Below are positions 50,511 through 61,597 of a DNA stretch of 64,000 nucleotides, piece after piece (position 1 is the first letter of the stretch; every line of letters starts with the position of its first letter). A program made the position numbers and the translations under genes. The notes under the pieces were generated by a model. The model made no database searches, had not been told where the DNA came from, and worked only from the letters and a program-made list of their open reading frames with translations. The stretch spans positions 228,222 to 292,221 of the forward strand of contig NZ_JBDOQP010000007.1 in assembly GCF_039839275.1 (NCBI RefSeq). The letters run 5' to 3'. This DNA comes from Aerobium sp039839275. GTDB taxonomy: Bacteria > Pseudomonadota > Alphaproteobacteria > Rhizobiales > Rhizobiaceae.

Positions 50511-51785
50511 ATGGCGCGCATCGTGATGAAATTCGGCGGTACTTCGGTCGCCGACATCGCCCGCATCCGCAATGTGGCGCGTCATGTCAAACGCGAGGTC
50601 GATGCCGGCCATGAAGTCGCTGTCATCGTGTCCGCCATGGCGGGCAAGACCAACGAACTCGTCGGCTGGGTGCAGGATGCCTCGAAGGCCGAGGGATCGA
50701 ACTTCAACATCTACGACGCGCGCGAATACGATGCCGTCGTGGCATCCGGCGAACAGGTCACGGCCGGCCTACTCGCGCTGGTGCTGCAGGCGATGGGCGT
50801 GCACGCCCGGTCATGGCAAGGATGGCAGATTCCGCTGAAGACGGACACCTCGCACGGTGCGGCGCGCATCGCCGATATCGACGGGTCGTTCCTGATCCAG
50901 CGCTTTTCCGAGGGCCAGGTCGCCGTGATCGCCGGTTTCCAGGGCATCGCGCCCGACAACCGCATTTCGACACTGGGACGCGGGGGCTCTGACACCAGCG
51001 CCGTGGCCATAGCGGCGGCCGTCAATGCCGATCGCTGTGACATCTACACCGACGTGGACGGCGTCTACACGACCGATCCGCGCATCGAACCGAAGGCCCG
51101 GCGCCTGGCGCGAATCTCCTTCGAGGAAATGCTCGAAATGGCGTCACTGGGCGCGAAGGTGCTGCAGGTGCGCTCGGTCGAGCTTGCAATGGTGCACAAG
51201 GTGCGCACTTTCGTGCGTTCTTCCTTCGAGGACCCGGACGCGCCCGGTATGGGCGATTTCGACAATCCGCCCGGGACCCTCATTTGCGACGAGGATGAAA
51301 TCGTGGAACAGCAAGTCGTCACCGGCATCGCCTATGCCAAGGATGAGGCGCAGATCTCGCTGCGCCGCGTCGCAGACCGGCCCGGCGTGGCGGCCGGCAT
51401 CTTCGGCCCCCTGGCCGAGGCCAACATCAATGTCGACATGATCGTCCAGAACATCTCCGAGGACGGCAGCTACACCGACATGACCTTCACAGTGCCGTCT
51501 GGCGACGTCGCCAAGGCGCTTGCGGTGCTCGAAAAGGGCAAGGAGAAGGTCGGTTACGACGTGGTGCAGCACGATGACGGCATGTCGAAGGTCTCCGTCA
51601 TCGGCATCGGCATGCGCAGCCATGCCGGCGTCGCGGCGAGCGCGTTCCGCGCGCTGTCGGAAAAGGGAATCAACATAAGGGCGATCACCACATCGGAGAT
51701 CAAGATTTCCATTCTGATCGACGGCCCCTATACCGAACTTGCGGTTCGCACTTTGCATTCCGTCTACGGTCTCGATAAGCAGTAG
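50511..51785 (+). CDS. lysC: Aspartate kinase
   Basis: 424 residues. First step of lysine, threonine and methionine synthesis, phosphorylating aspartate. KFGGTSVAD (residues 7-15) and the kinase domain with GRGGSDTSAVAIAAA and VYTTDPR are followed by two ACT domains (about 265-424) that bind lysine or threonine for feedback control (GVAAGIFGPLAEANINVDMIVQN; VASAFRALSEKGINIRAITTSEIKISILI). Placed upstream of ptsP, as in most rhizobia. Translation starts at 50511; no strong ribosome site. With lysA it serves lysine synthesis. Confidence 0.97.
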   Translation: MARIVMKFGGTSVADIARIRNVARHVKREVDAGHEVAVIVSAMAGKTNELVGWVQDASKAEGSNFNIYDAREYDAVVASGEQVTAGLLALVLQAMGVHARSWQGWQIPLKTDTSHGAARIADIDGSFLIQRFSEGQVAVIAGFQGIAPDNRISTLGRGGSDTSAVAIAAAVNADRCDIYTDVDGVYTTDPRIEPKARRLARISFEEMLEMASLGAKVLQVRSVELAMVHKVRTFVRSSFEDPDAPGMGDFDNPPGTLICDEDEIVEQQVVTGIAYAKDEAQISLRRVADRPGVAAGIFGPLAEANINVDMIVQNISEDGSYTDMTFTVPSGDVAKALAVLEKGKEKVGYDVVQHDDGMSKVSVIGIGMRSHAGVAASAFRALSEKGINIRAITTSEIKISILIDGPYTELAVRTLHSVYGLDKQ

Positions 51786-51882
51786 ACGACGAACCACCCC
51801 GGCATAGCCGGACGGGACGGTGGCCACGGGCGTTTTGCCGGGGCCAGGCCGTCCTGTAGGCGTTGGAGAGAGAGAAGCCACC

Positions 51883-54153
51883 ATGCGTGATACGGCCGCA
51901 GGTCCGCGCCTATTGCTGAGACGGCTTCGCGAGCTCATGGCGGAACCGCTTGAGCCGCAGGCCCGGCTCGACCGCATCGTGCATCACATCGCGCTCAATA
52001 TGGTCGCCGAAGTCTGCTCGCTCTACGTGCTGCGCGCTGATTCGGTTCTCGAACTCTACGCAACCGAGGGTCTCAATCCCGGGGCCGTCCACCTTGCGCA
52101 ATTGCGCCTCGGGGAGGGCCTTGTCGGCACCATCGCCGCCAGCGCCCGGGCACTCAATCTTTCCGAGGCGCAGAAGCACCCCGCCTTCGCCTACCTGCCG
52201 GAGACGGGCGAGGAGATCTACAATTCGTTCCTCGGTGTGCCTGTTCTGCGCGCCGGCCGAACGCTCGGGGTGCTCGTCGTGCAGAACCGCACCATGCGGC
52301 AATATCGCGAGGACGAGGTCGAGGCGCTGGAAACGACGGCGATGGTGATCGCCGAGATGATCGCGTCTGGCGATCTTTCGCGGCTGACGCGCCCGGGGCT
52401 CGAACTCGACCTGTCGCGGCCGGTCACCATGCGCGGCATGTCCTTCAACGAGGGTGTCGGACTTGGCCACGTGGTGCTGCACGAGCCGCGCATCGTCGTC
52501 ACCAACCTGTTCAACGAGGACAGCGACGAGGAACTGGTCAGGCTGGAAGGTGCCCTGAGCTCGCTGCGCCTGTCGATCGACGACATGCTGTCTCGCCGCG
52601 AGGTGGCGTTCGAGGGCGAGCATCGCGAGGTGTTGGAAGCCTACCGCATGTTCGCCAACGACCGTGGTTGGGTGCGCCGGCTGGAAGAAGCGATCCGCAA
52701 CGGTCTGACGGCGGAAGCGGCGGTCGAGAAGGTGCAGAGCGACATGCGCGCGCGCATGATGCACATGACCGATCCGTATCTGCGCGAGCGGATGAGCGAT
52801 TTCGACGACCTTGCCAACCGCCTGTTGCGCATGCTGCTCGGGCATGGGCCGGAGGCGCTCGCCAATTCGCTGCCGCGCGATGCGATCCTGGTGGCGCGGT
52901 CGATGGGCGCGGCGGAGCTACTCGACTATCCGCGCGACAAGCTGCGCGGCCTCGTGCTCGAGGAAGGCGCGATCACGAGCCATGTGGTCATCGTGGCGCG
53001 TGCGATGGGGATCCCCGTCGCGGGCCAGATGAAGGGCGCCGTCTCCATGTCGGAGAAGGGGGATGCGGTGATCGTCGACGGCGACGACGGCGTGGTCCAC
53101 CTGCGGCCGCAGTCCGACGTCGAGGCCGCCTATGCCGAGAAGGTGCGGTTCCGCGCTCGCCGGCAGGAACTGTTCCGAGAACTGCGCAAGCGTCCCTCGG
53201 TGACCAAGGACGGTGAGCACATCGACCTGATGATGAATGCCGGTCTGGCCGTCGACCTGCCTCAGCTCGCCGAATCGGGCGCGGCCGGCATCGGACTTTT
53301 CCGTACCGAACTGCAGTTCATGGTCGCCTCCACGTTTCCGCGTGCAGAGGCTCAGGAGCGGCTCTACCGCGACGTGCTCGATGCGGCGCGCGACAAGGCC
53401 GTGACGTTCCGCACGATCGACATCGGCGGCGACAAGGTGCTGCCCTATTTCAAGGGGGCGGCGCAGGAGGAGAACCCGGCGCTTGGCTGGCGTGCCGTGC
53501 GCCTGACGCTCGACCGGCCCGGCCTGCTGCGCACACAGGTGAGGGCGCTGCTGAAGGCGGCGGGCGGCCGCGAGTTGCGCATCATGCTGCCCATGGTCAC
53601 CGAAATTTCCGAAATTCGCCAGGCGCGCGAAATCATCGACAAGGAAGTCCGCCATCTGTCGCGTTTCGCGCATCACCTGCCGACAAAGCTGAAGCTCGGG
53701 GCAATGATCGAGGTGCCGTCGCTGTTGTGGCAGCTCGAAGAGCTGATGGCGGTGGTGGACTTCGTGTCGGTGGGCTCGAACGACCTGTTCCAGTTCGTCA
53801 CGGCGACGGATCGCGGCAACACACAACTCGCAGGGCGTTTCGATCCAATCTCAGTGCCGTTCCTGCGGCTGCTGCGTCAGATCGTTCGCGCCGGCGAGAA
53901 GACCGGTACGCCGGTGACCTTGTGCGGCGAGTTGGCGGGACGCCCGGTATCGGCCATGGCCTTGCTTGGCATCGGGTATCGTTCGATATCGATGTCTCCG
54001 GCGGCGATCGGCCCGGTCAAGGCCATGCTGACGGAGCTGCCGCTCGACGCGCTGGCGGCGCGCATGCACGAAACACTCGATGCACCTTCCAGCGAAGTCG
54101 ATGTGCGCGCCATGCTGCACGCCTTTGCAGAAGAGCACGACATCCCACTTTGA
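51883..54153 (+). CDS. ptsP: PTS-Ntr enzyme I (phosphoenolpyruvate-protein phosphotransferase)
   Basis: 756 residues. A GAF domain (about 20-150) that in other species senses glutamine or alpha-ketoglutarate precedes the EI domains. The phosphorylated histidine is in GAITSHVVIVARAMGIPV, and the PEP-binding barrel shows GIGLFRTELQFM, TFRTIDIGGDK and VGSNDLFQFVTATDRGN, and the last motif LCGELAG. It starts the nitrogen PTS, which tunes potassium transport, carbon metabolism and surface polymer production. The HPr (NPr) and EIIA genes are not in the window. The ATG at 51883 follows a GGAGAGAGAG stretch. Next to prfA with 10 bases between. Confidence 0.96.
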   Translation: MRDTAAGPRLLLRRLRELMAEPLEPQARLDRIVHHIALNMVAEVCSLYVLRADSVLELYATEGLNPGAVHLAQLRLGEGLVGTIAASARALNLSEAQKHPAFAYLPETGEEIYNSFLGVPVLRAGRTLGVLVVQNRTMRQYREDEVEALETTAMVIAEMIASGDLSRLTRPGLELDLSRPVTMRGMSFNEGVGLGHVVLHEPRIVVTNLFNEDSDEELVRLEGALSSLRLSIDDMLSRREVAFEGEHREVLEAYRMFANDRGWVRRLEEAIRNGLTAEAAVEKVQSDMRARMMHMTDPYLRERMSDFDDLANRLLRMLLGHGPEALANSLPRDAILVARSMGAAELLDYPRDKLRGLVLEEGAITSHVVIVARAMGIPVAGQMKGAVSMSEKGDAVIVDGDDGVVHLRPQSDVEAAYAEKVRFRARRQELFRELRKRPSVTKDGEHIDLMMNAGLAVDLPQLAESGAAGIGLFRTELQFMVASTFPRAEAQERLYRDVLDAARDKAVTFRTIDIGGDKVLPYFKGAAQEENPALGWRAVRLTLDRPGLLRTQVRALLKAAGGRELRIMLPMVTEISEIRQAREIIDKEVRHLSRFAHHLPTKLKLGAMIEVPSLLWQLEELMAVVDFVSVGSNDLFQFVTATDRGNTQLAGRFDPISVPFLRLLRQIVRAGEKTGTPVTLCGELAGRPVSAMALLGIGYRSISMSPAAIGPVKAMLTELPLDALAARMHETLDAPSSEVDVRAMLHAFAEEHDIPL

Positions 54154-54163
54154 CGGACATCAG

Positions 54164-55234
54164 ATGACTGAATTGCCCCGCGACCGGATGGACCAGGTCC
54201 TGAAACGCTTCGAGCTCATCGAGGTGCAGATGGCTGCCGGGCCGGAACCCGATGTCTATGTGAAGCTGGCGTCCGAATATTCGGAACTTCAGGAGATGGC
54301 CGCGAAGATCCGGGAGCTGCGGGCCGCGGAAGACGAGCGCGCCGACCTCAAATCGATGCTTGCCGACAAGAGCATCGATGCCGAGATGCGTGCGCTTGCC
54401 GATGCCGACCTGCCGGAGGTTGAAGATCGGATCGAGAGTCTGCAGCAGGAAATCCAGATCCTGCTCCTGCCCAAGGATGCGGCCGACGAGAAGAACGCGA
54501 TCCTCGAAATCCGCGCCGGCACCGGCGGCGACGAAGCGGCGCTTTTCGCCGGCGATCTCTACCGGATGTATGAACGCTACGCGTCCGCGAGAGGCTGGCG
54601 CTTCGAGCTGGTCTCGGCAAGCGAGGGCGAGGTCGGCGGCTTCAAGGAGGTCATAGCAACCGTTTCCGGCAAGGGCGTCTTCGCACATCTCAAGTTCGAG
54701 TCGGGCGTGCACCGTGTCCAGCGCGTGCCCGAAACGGAGGGCGGTGGCCGCATCCACACCTCCGCAGCAACGGTGGCGGTGCTGCCGGAGGCGGAGGACG
54801 TCGACATCGACATCCGCACCGAGGACATCCGCATCGACACGATGCGTGCTTCGGGCGCTGGCGGGCAGCACGTCAACACGACCGACTCGGCCGTGCGCAT
54901 CACGCACCTGCCCACCGGCATCATGGTGGTGTCAGCCGAGAAGTCGCAGCACCAGAACAGGGCCAAGGCAATGCAGATCCTGCGTGCGCGACTGTACGAC
55001 ATGGAGCGCGAGAAGGCGGCGGGAGAGCGTTCGGAGGCGCGGCGTCTCCAGGTTGGTTCCGGCGACCGCTCGGAGCGCATCCGCACGTACAATTTCCCGC
55101 AAGGGCGGGTGACGGACCACCGAATCAACCTGACGCTCTACAAGCTCGACCGGGTGATGGTCGGCGAACTCGACGAGATCATCGACGCTTTGATCTCGGA
55201 CTATCAGTCGAAGCTATTGAGTGAGATGCACTGA
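54164..55234 (+). CDS. prfA: Peptide chain release factor 1
   Basis: 356 residues. Recognises UAA and UAG and hydrolyses the peptidyl-tRNA. The GGQ motif is at 233-235 (ASGAGGQHVNTT), where PrmC methylates the glutamine; the codon-recognition PxT tripeptide is PET at 189-191, in the RVPETEGGGRIHTS context of RF1, rather than SPF as in RF2. All three domains and the KLLSEMH end are intact. Starts with MTELPRDRMDQVLKRFELIE at 54164. The next gene, prmC, starts 2 bases after the stop. Confidence 0.97.
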   Translation: MTELPRDRMDQVLKRFELIEVQMAAGPEPDVYVKLASEYSELQEMAAKIRELRAAEDERADLKSMLADKSIDAEMRALADADLPEVEDRIESLQQEIQILLLPKDAADEKNAILEIRAGTGGDEAALFAGDLYRMYERYASARGWRFELVSASEGEVGGFKEVIATVSGKGVFAHLKFESGVHRVQRVPETEGGGRIHTSAATVAVLPEAEDVDIDIRTEDIRIDTMRASGAGGQHVNTTDSAVRITHLPTGIMVVSAEKSQHQNRAKAMQILRARLYDMEREKAAGERSEARRLQVGSGDRSERIRTYNFPQGRVTDHRINLTLYKLDRVMVGELDEIIDALISDYQSKLLSEMH

Positions 55235-55236
55235 GG

Positions 55237-56103
55237 ATGGCCGAGTTGCCATCCGCCGAGCTCGGCGCGGTTGTTCGCCATTTGCGCGCCAGGTTCGACG
55301 AGGGAGGGGTGAAGGAAGCGGCGCTGGATGCGCGCCTGCTGGTCGAGCACATCACCGCTACAACGAGAGCCGACGCGATGACAGATCCGGGACGCCATGT
55401 GCCACCGGCACAGATGGCCGCTCTTCTGGCTGCGATGGAACGGCGGCTGGCGGGGGAGCCGCCATATCGCATCATCGGAAGCCGGGAATTCTACGGCATG
55501 ACATTGGCTCTTTCGGAAGGCACGCTGGAGCCACGGCCGGATACGGAGACGCTGGTCGATCTGGCGCTGCCGCGCGTCCGCGCTGCCGCCGATCGGCATG
55601 GGGCGTGCCGCATCCTCGATCTCGGCACGGGCACGGGCGCAGTGGCGCTTGCGCTGCTGCGAGAAGAGCCCCGCGCTGTCGCCGTGGCGACGGATATTTC
55701 GCTCGATGCCCTTGCGACGGCGACGCGCAATGCCAATATGAGCGGCAACGCAGGGCGGTTCGACGTGGCAAAATCGAACTGGTTCGACGATGTGAAGGGC
55801 AGTTTTCACGCAATCGTCTCAAATCCGCCCTATATACCGTCGATGATGATTTCATCGCTTGAGCGCGAAGTGCGGGAACATGATCCGCTTGCCGCGCTCG
55901 ATGGTGGGCCAGACGGTCTGGCACCTTACCGCATGATCGCCGAAGGCGCGCGACGCCATCTTCACACCGACGGGTTCGTCGCAGTCGAGATCGGATACGA
56001 CCAGGAAGAGGCGGTAAAGGCGATCTTCGCAAGCCAAGGTTTCCAGTTGTTTGGCGCGGCTCAGGACCTTAGCGGAACGACCAGAGCTCTTGCCTTCGGC
56101 TAG
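55237..56103 (+). CDS. prmC: Release factor glutamine methyltransferase
   Basis: 288 residues. Methylates the glutamine of the GGQ motif in release factors. SAM-binding DLGTGTG is at 128-134 and the target-recognition NPPY is at 196-199. The N-terminal helix bundle typical of HemK proteins covers about 1-75. It starts only 2 bases after the prfA stop, so both are translated together, matching its role on RF1. Confidence 0.96.
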   Translation: MAELPSAELGAVVRHLRARFDEGGVKEAALDARLLVEHITATTRADAMTDPGRHVPPAQMAALLAAMERRLAGEPPYRIIGSREFYGMTLALSEGTLEPRPDTETLVDLALPRVRAAADRHGACRILDLGTGTGAVALALLREEPRAVAVATDISLDALATATRNANMSGNAGRFDVAKSNWFDDVKGSFHAIVSNPPYIPSMMISSLEREVREHDPLAALDGGPDGLAPYRMIAEGARRHLHTDGFVAVEIGYDQEEAVKAIFASQGFQLFGAAQDLSGTTRALAFG

Positions 56104-56409
56104 CAACCCGCCCATGGCGCAGTGCAAAAAAGCGCTTGGCAAGCATGGAGATTGAAGATAGTTTCCCGCTACCGGATGAGACGAAGCAGGCAGTGCTGTT
56201 ATCGATTCGGTTCCCAAGGGAAAAGCTGCCTTCTTGCGTAGACGACGCTCAGCTTCGTGCGGGGCTCGTCCGGCAAACGACATGAACCGGGATGGGAATT
56301 GACGTGGCGATGACGCGATTCATGCGGCTGGTCGTCAATATGAAACGTGAAGCTGGCGCATGATGTCGCCGCTCCGACGGAAGATCATTCTCAACATGAA
56401 GAGATACGA
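56104..56409. other. 306-base intergenic region between prmC and the DUF4167 gene
   Basis: No coding region, hairpin-terminator or RNA gene was found on either strand. TTGACG occurs near 56301, but no acceptable -10 follows at the right distance. The region has several direct mini-repeats of no obvious meaning. Confidence 0.5.
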
Positions 56410-57123
56410 ATGAGGCCACAGCAGAACAGGCGCATGCGCGGACGCGGCGGCAGTAACAACAATAATAATAACAATAACAACAATGGCGGCCGCAAGGGTC
56501 CCAATCCGCTGACGCGCAGCTATGAGAGCAACGGACCGGACGTGAAAATCCGCGGATCCGCCCAGCAGATCGCCGAAAAATACACGACTTTGGCGCGCGA
56601 CGCACAAAGCTCCGGCGATCGGGTGATGGCTGAAAACTATCTCCAGCATGCCGAGCACTACAATCGCATCATCATGGCGGCGCAGGCGCAGATGCCGCAG
56701 CCGCAGCAGCGCGACAATCGCGATGATGACGACATGGACGATGATGGTGACGAGGGCGGCGGCAACAACCAGCCAAACTCGGGCGAGCAGGATCGCCAGC
56801 AGCACCAGCATGCCCGTTCCGACGGTTCCGGCCCACAGCCGGTGATCGAGGGCGTGCCTGCGGAAGTGGCGCTGAACCAGCAGGGCAATTCCGGCCAGGA
56901 ATCGCGCGACGACGCTCCCCGGAGCGAAAACGCACCGCGTGGCCGGGCCAAGGCGAAGACCGAAGCCGACAATGGCGACGACACGGAAGAGGCGCAGGCG
57001 GCGCCGCGCAAGCCCCGGCGTCCACGTCGTCCTCGGGTGAAGGCCGGCGAAGATGGTGCCGCACCGAACGAGGAAGAGCCGTCGTCCGGAAGCGACGAAC
57101 CGGTGACCGAGGCGGCCCAGTAG
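56410..57123 (+). CDS. DUF4167 domain protein with Asn run and basic tail
   Basis: 237 residues. After MRPQQNRRMRGRGGS come ten consecutive asparagines and GGRKGPNPLTRSYESNGPDVKIRGSAQQIAEKYTTLARDAQSSGDRVMAENYLQHAEHYNRI, the DUF4167 core (about residues 15-95). Then follows a long disordered part, first acidic (DDDDMDDDGDEGGG) then Gln/Arg-rich, and a basic PRKPRRPRRPRVKAG segment near residues 200-215. Arg/Gly-rich ends and the family name suggest RNA or DNA binding, which is inference. The family occurs almost only in alphaproteobacteria. The ATG at 56410 is used. It has its own terminator downstream. Confidence 0.86.
   Translation: MRPQQNRRMRGRGGSNNNNNNNNNNGGRKGPNPLTRSYESNGPDVKIRGSAQQIAEKYTTLARDAQSSGDRVMAENYLQHAEHYNRIIMAAQAQMPQPQQRDNRDDDDMDDDGDEGGGNNQPNSGEQDRQQHQHARSDGSGPQPVIEGVPAEVALNQQGNSGQESRDDAPRSENAPRGRAKAKTEADNGDDTEEAQAAPRKPRRPRRPRVKAGEDGAAPNEEEPSSGSDEPVTEAAQ
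56455..56484 (+). repeat. AAY codon repeat encoding ten asparagines
   Basis: Ten consecutive AAC or AAT codons form a 30-base low-complexity tract in the DUF4167 gene. Mixed AAC and AAT codons suggest selection on the amino acid run rather than recent slippage. Confidence 0.9.
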
Positions 57124-57145
57124 GCGCCTTTCAAGATGAATTCGA

Positions 57146-57175
57146 AAACGGCGGGCTTCGGCCCGCCGTTTTTCG
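57146..57175 (+). terminator. Rho-independent terminator after the DUF4167 gene
   Basis: An 11-base-pair stem, AAACGGCGGGC / GCCCGCCGTTT with a TTCG loop (57146-57171), is followed by TTTCGTT. It starts 23 bases after the stop codon. The stable UUCG tetraloop and T-run make it one of the clearest terminators here. Confidence 0.9.
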
Positions 57176-57195
57176 TTCGTCGGTAGCGTGCCAGT

Positions 57196-57224
57196 CTTGA
57201 GGCGTTGGGAACAAATACCCATAT
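57196..57224 (+). promoter_or_regulatory. Candidate RpoH-type heat-shock promoter of clpB
   Basis: CTTGAG (57196-57201) and CCCATAT (57218-57224) are separated by 16 bases. Alphaproteobacterial sigma-32 promoters follow CTTGAA-N16/18-CYTATNT, so each element has one mismatch. It is 117 bases before clpB, and heat-shock control would fit that gene. Start site not known. Confidence 0.55.
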
Positions 57225-57341
57225 CCGCGTCATGTGGACCTGCCGCAACGGTCTTTGACATCCGTCATTGCGCCAGGGGGTCCGTCACCTATTGTCTGAT
57301 CCGGTGCCGACGAAAGGGCCGGTGAGGGAACGGAGACGCAG

Positions 57342-59960
<2,619 letters not shown>

Positions 59961-59984
59961 CGGGCGGCACTCCAGTCGAAGCAA

Positions 59985-60017
59985 GCGCGAGGCGCGGAGA
60001 AACTCCGCGCCTCGCGC
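59985..60017 (+). other. Perfect 15-base-pair hairpin downstream of clpB
   Basis: GCGCGAGGCGCGGAG and CTCCGCGCCTCGCGC pair exactly around an AAA loop, beginning 25 bases after the clpB stop. No U-run follows on either strand, so it is not a standard intrinsic terminator. It could still pause RNA polymerase or protect the clpB mRNA 3' end. Confidence 0.75.
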
Positions 60018-60120
60018 ATGAATCAGCCGGTGCGATCAGTAACTTCGCCATTTTCATGTCCCGTTCATGTCGCATGGTGCAGCATCGGGACCGAGATTCA
60101 GCAGCGTGGGACAGACAGGT

Positions 60121-61554
60121 ATGATCGGCAGGTTACTCTCGTGGACGGCAGTGGCGAGCTTGTGCCTTAGCATGCAGGCGGGAGCGCAGACGCGCGAGGT
60201 CGAGGTCTTCTACGATCGATATGGTCGTGAGGTGCTGGTTGATATCTATACCGGCGAGGTCGTCGCTGTACGCGAGCCGCGCGGGTCGGTACGGGAATTC
60301 GGCGTGCGGCCCCGTGAGAACTGGGGCGATTCACGCCGGCAGGATGGATACTACCTCGACCAGCGCGACTACGACGCTCAATTGCGCCGCGAGCGTCGCC
60401 TTCAGGAGCTCGAGCGCGAGCCCTACGGCGACCAGTTTCCAGATTATCGTGACTACCGTGCCGCGCCCGGCCCCGATTTCCGCGAAAGCCCGGACGGGTT
60501 CGGTGGCTATGGCGACGATGTGGTTCGTGAAGAACCCTGGCAGGAGCCTCTCCAGCCCCCGGTCAACGATCAGGTCGAGCGCGTCCCCTTGGGCACGCCG
60601 TCGATCGCGGAACTGCCAGCGCCAAACACCAACGGCGACGTCATCATCGATGATGCGTCGCCATCGGCACTTCCGGACGTGACGCAGCCGCCGCAGATCG
60701 GCCGTCTCGACGCAACGGAAGACGTGGCGAAGATCCAGATACTGCTTGACCGCGCGGGAGCCTCTCCAGGCGTGATCGACGGGCGTATCGGCGACAACGT
60801 CAACAAGGCGATAGACGGGTATCGGGCGCTGACGGGAAAGACGCTGCGCACTTACGACACCGAGTTCATCGAGGCAGAGCTCGCGGCAACCGGCGGCGAC
60901 CCCTTCACGACATACGAGATCACGCCGACTGATGTTGCCGGCCCCTATGTGGCGTCAATCCCGTCCGACTACGGCGAAAAATCGCGTATGGAGCGAATGG
61001 GCTACATCTCCGTCGCGGAGATGCTTGCAGAGCGTTTTCACATGGACGAGCGCTATCTGCGCTCCCTTAACCCCGGCGTGAATTTCGACCGGCCGGGTAC
61101 GGTGATCAAGGTCGTCAATATCGGCGAGGCCCGCAGCGGCACGGTCATGCGCATCATTGCCGACAAGGGCCGGAAGCAGGTCAGGGCCTATGATACCGAT
61201 GGAGCGCTCGTGGCCGTCTATCCCTCGACGATCGGCTCGGCCGCGACGCCGTCGCCGACGGGCACGCACAATGTCGAGAGAATCGCGCTCGACCCGCAAT
61301 ACACTTACAACCCGAAGATCAATTTCCAGCAGGGTGACAACACCAAGGTGCTGACGATTCCACCTGGACCGAATGGGCCTGTGGGAACGGTATGGATCGC
61401 ACTCTCGAAGCCGACCTATGGCATCCACGGGACGCCGGAGCCATCGCAGATCGGCAAGACCGAATCCAACGGCTGCATCCGCCTGACAAACTGGGATGCG
61501 CGTGAACTGGCTCAGATGGTCGAGGTCGGTGCGACGGTCGAGTTCGTGGAGTAG
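60121..61554 (+). CDS. L,D-transpeptidase with peptidoglycan-binding domain
   Basis: 477 residues. A signal peptide (to about residue 22) is followed by a Tyr/Arg/Pro-rich disordered region (25-180), a peptidoglycan-binding domain (about 200-255: VAKIQILLDRAGASPGVIDGRIG), and a LysM-like motif (AERFHMDERYLRSLNPGVNF) and a C-terminal YkuD domain (about 335-477). The catalytic cysteine lies in TESNGCIRLTNWD, with the HGTPEPSQ histidine. It cross-links peptidoglycan 3-3, or attaches lipoproteins, in the periplasm. The start ATG at 60121 is chosen because it gives the signal peptide. It is convergent with the M23 peptidase gene. Confidence 0.9.
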   Translation: MIGRLLSWTAVASLCLSMQAGAQTREVEVFYDRYGREVLVDIYTGEVVAVREPRGSVREFGVRPRENWGDSRRQDGYYLDQRDYDAQLRRERRLQELEREPYGDQFPDYRDYRAAPGPDFRESPDGFGGYGDDVVREEPWQEPLQPPVNDQVERVPLGTPSIAELPAPNTNGDVIIDDASPSALPDVTQPPQIGRLDATEDVAKIQILLDRAGASPGVIDGRIGDNVNKAIDGYRALTGKTLRTYDTEFIEAELAATGGDPFTTYEITPTDVAGPYVASIPSDYGEKSRMERMGYISVAEMLAERFHMDERYLRSLNPGVNFDRPGTVIKVVNIGEARSGTVMRIIADKGRKQVRAYDTDGALVAVYPSTIGSAATPSPTGTHNVERIALDPQYTYNPKINFQQGDNTKVLTIPPGPNGPVGTVWIALSKPTYGIHGTPEPSQIGKTESNGCIRLTNWDARELAQMVEVGATVEFVE

Positions 61555-61597
61555 AAGAGGGCTGCCCGCCAGCGGAGTGTACCGGTGGGACGCTCCG

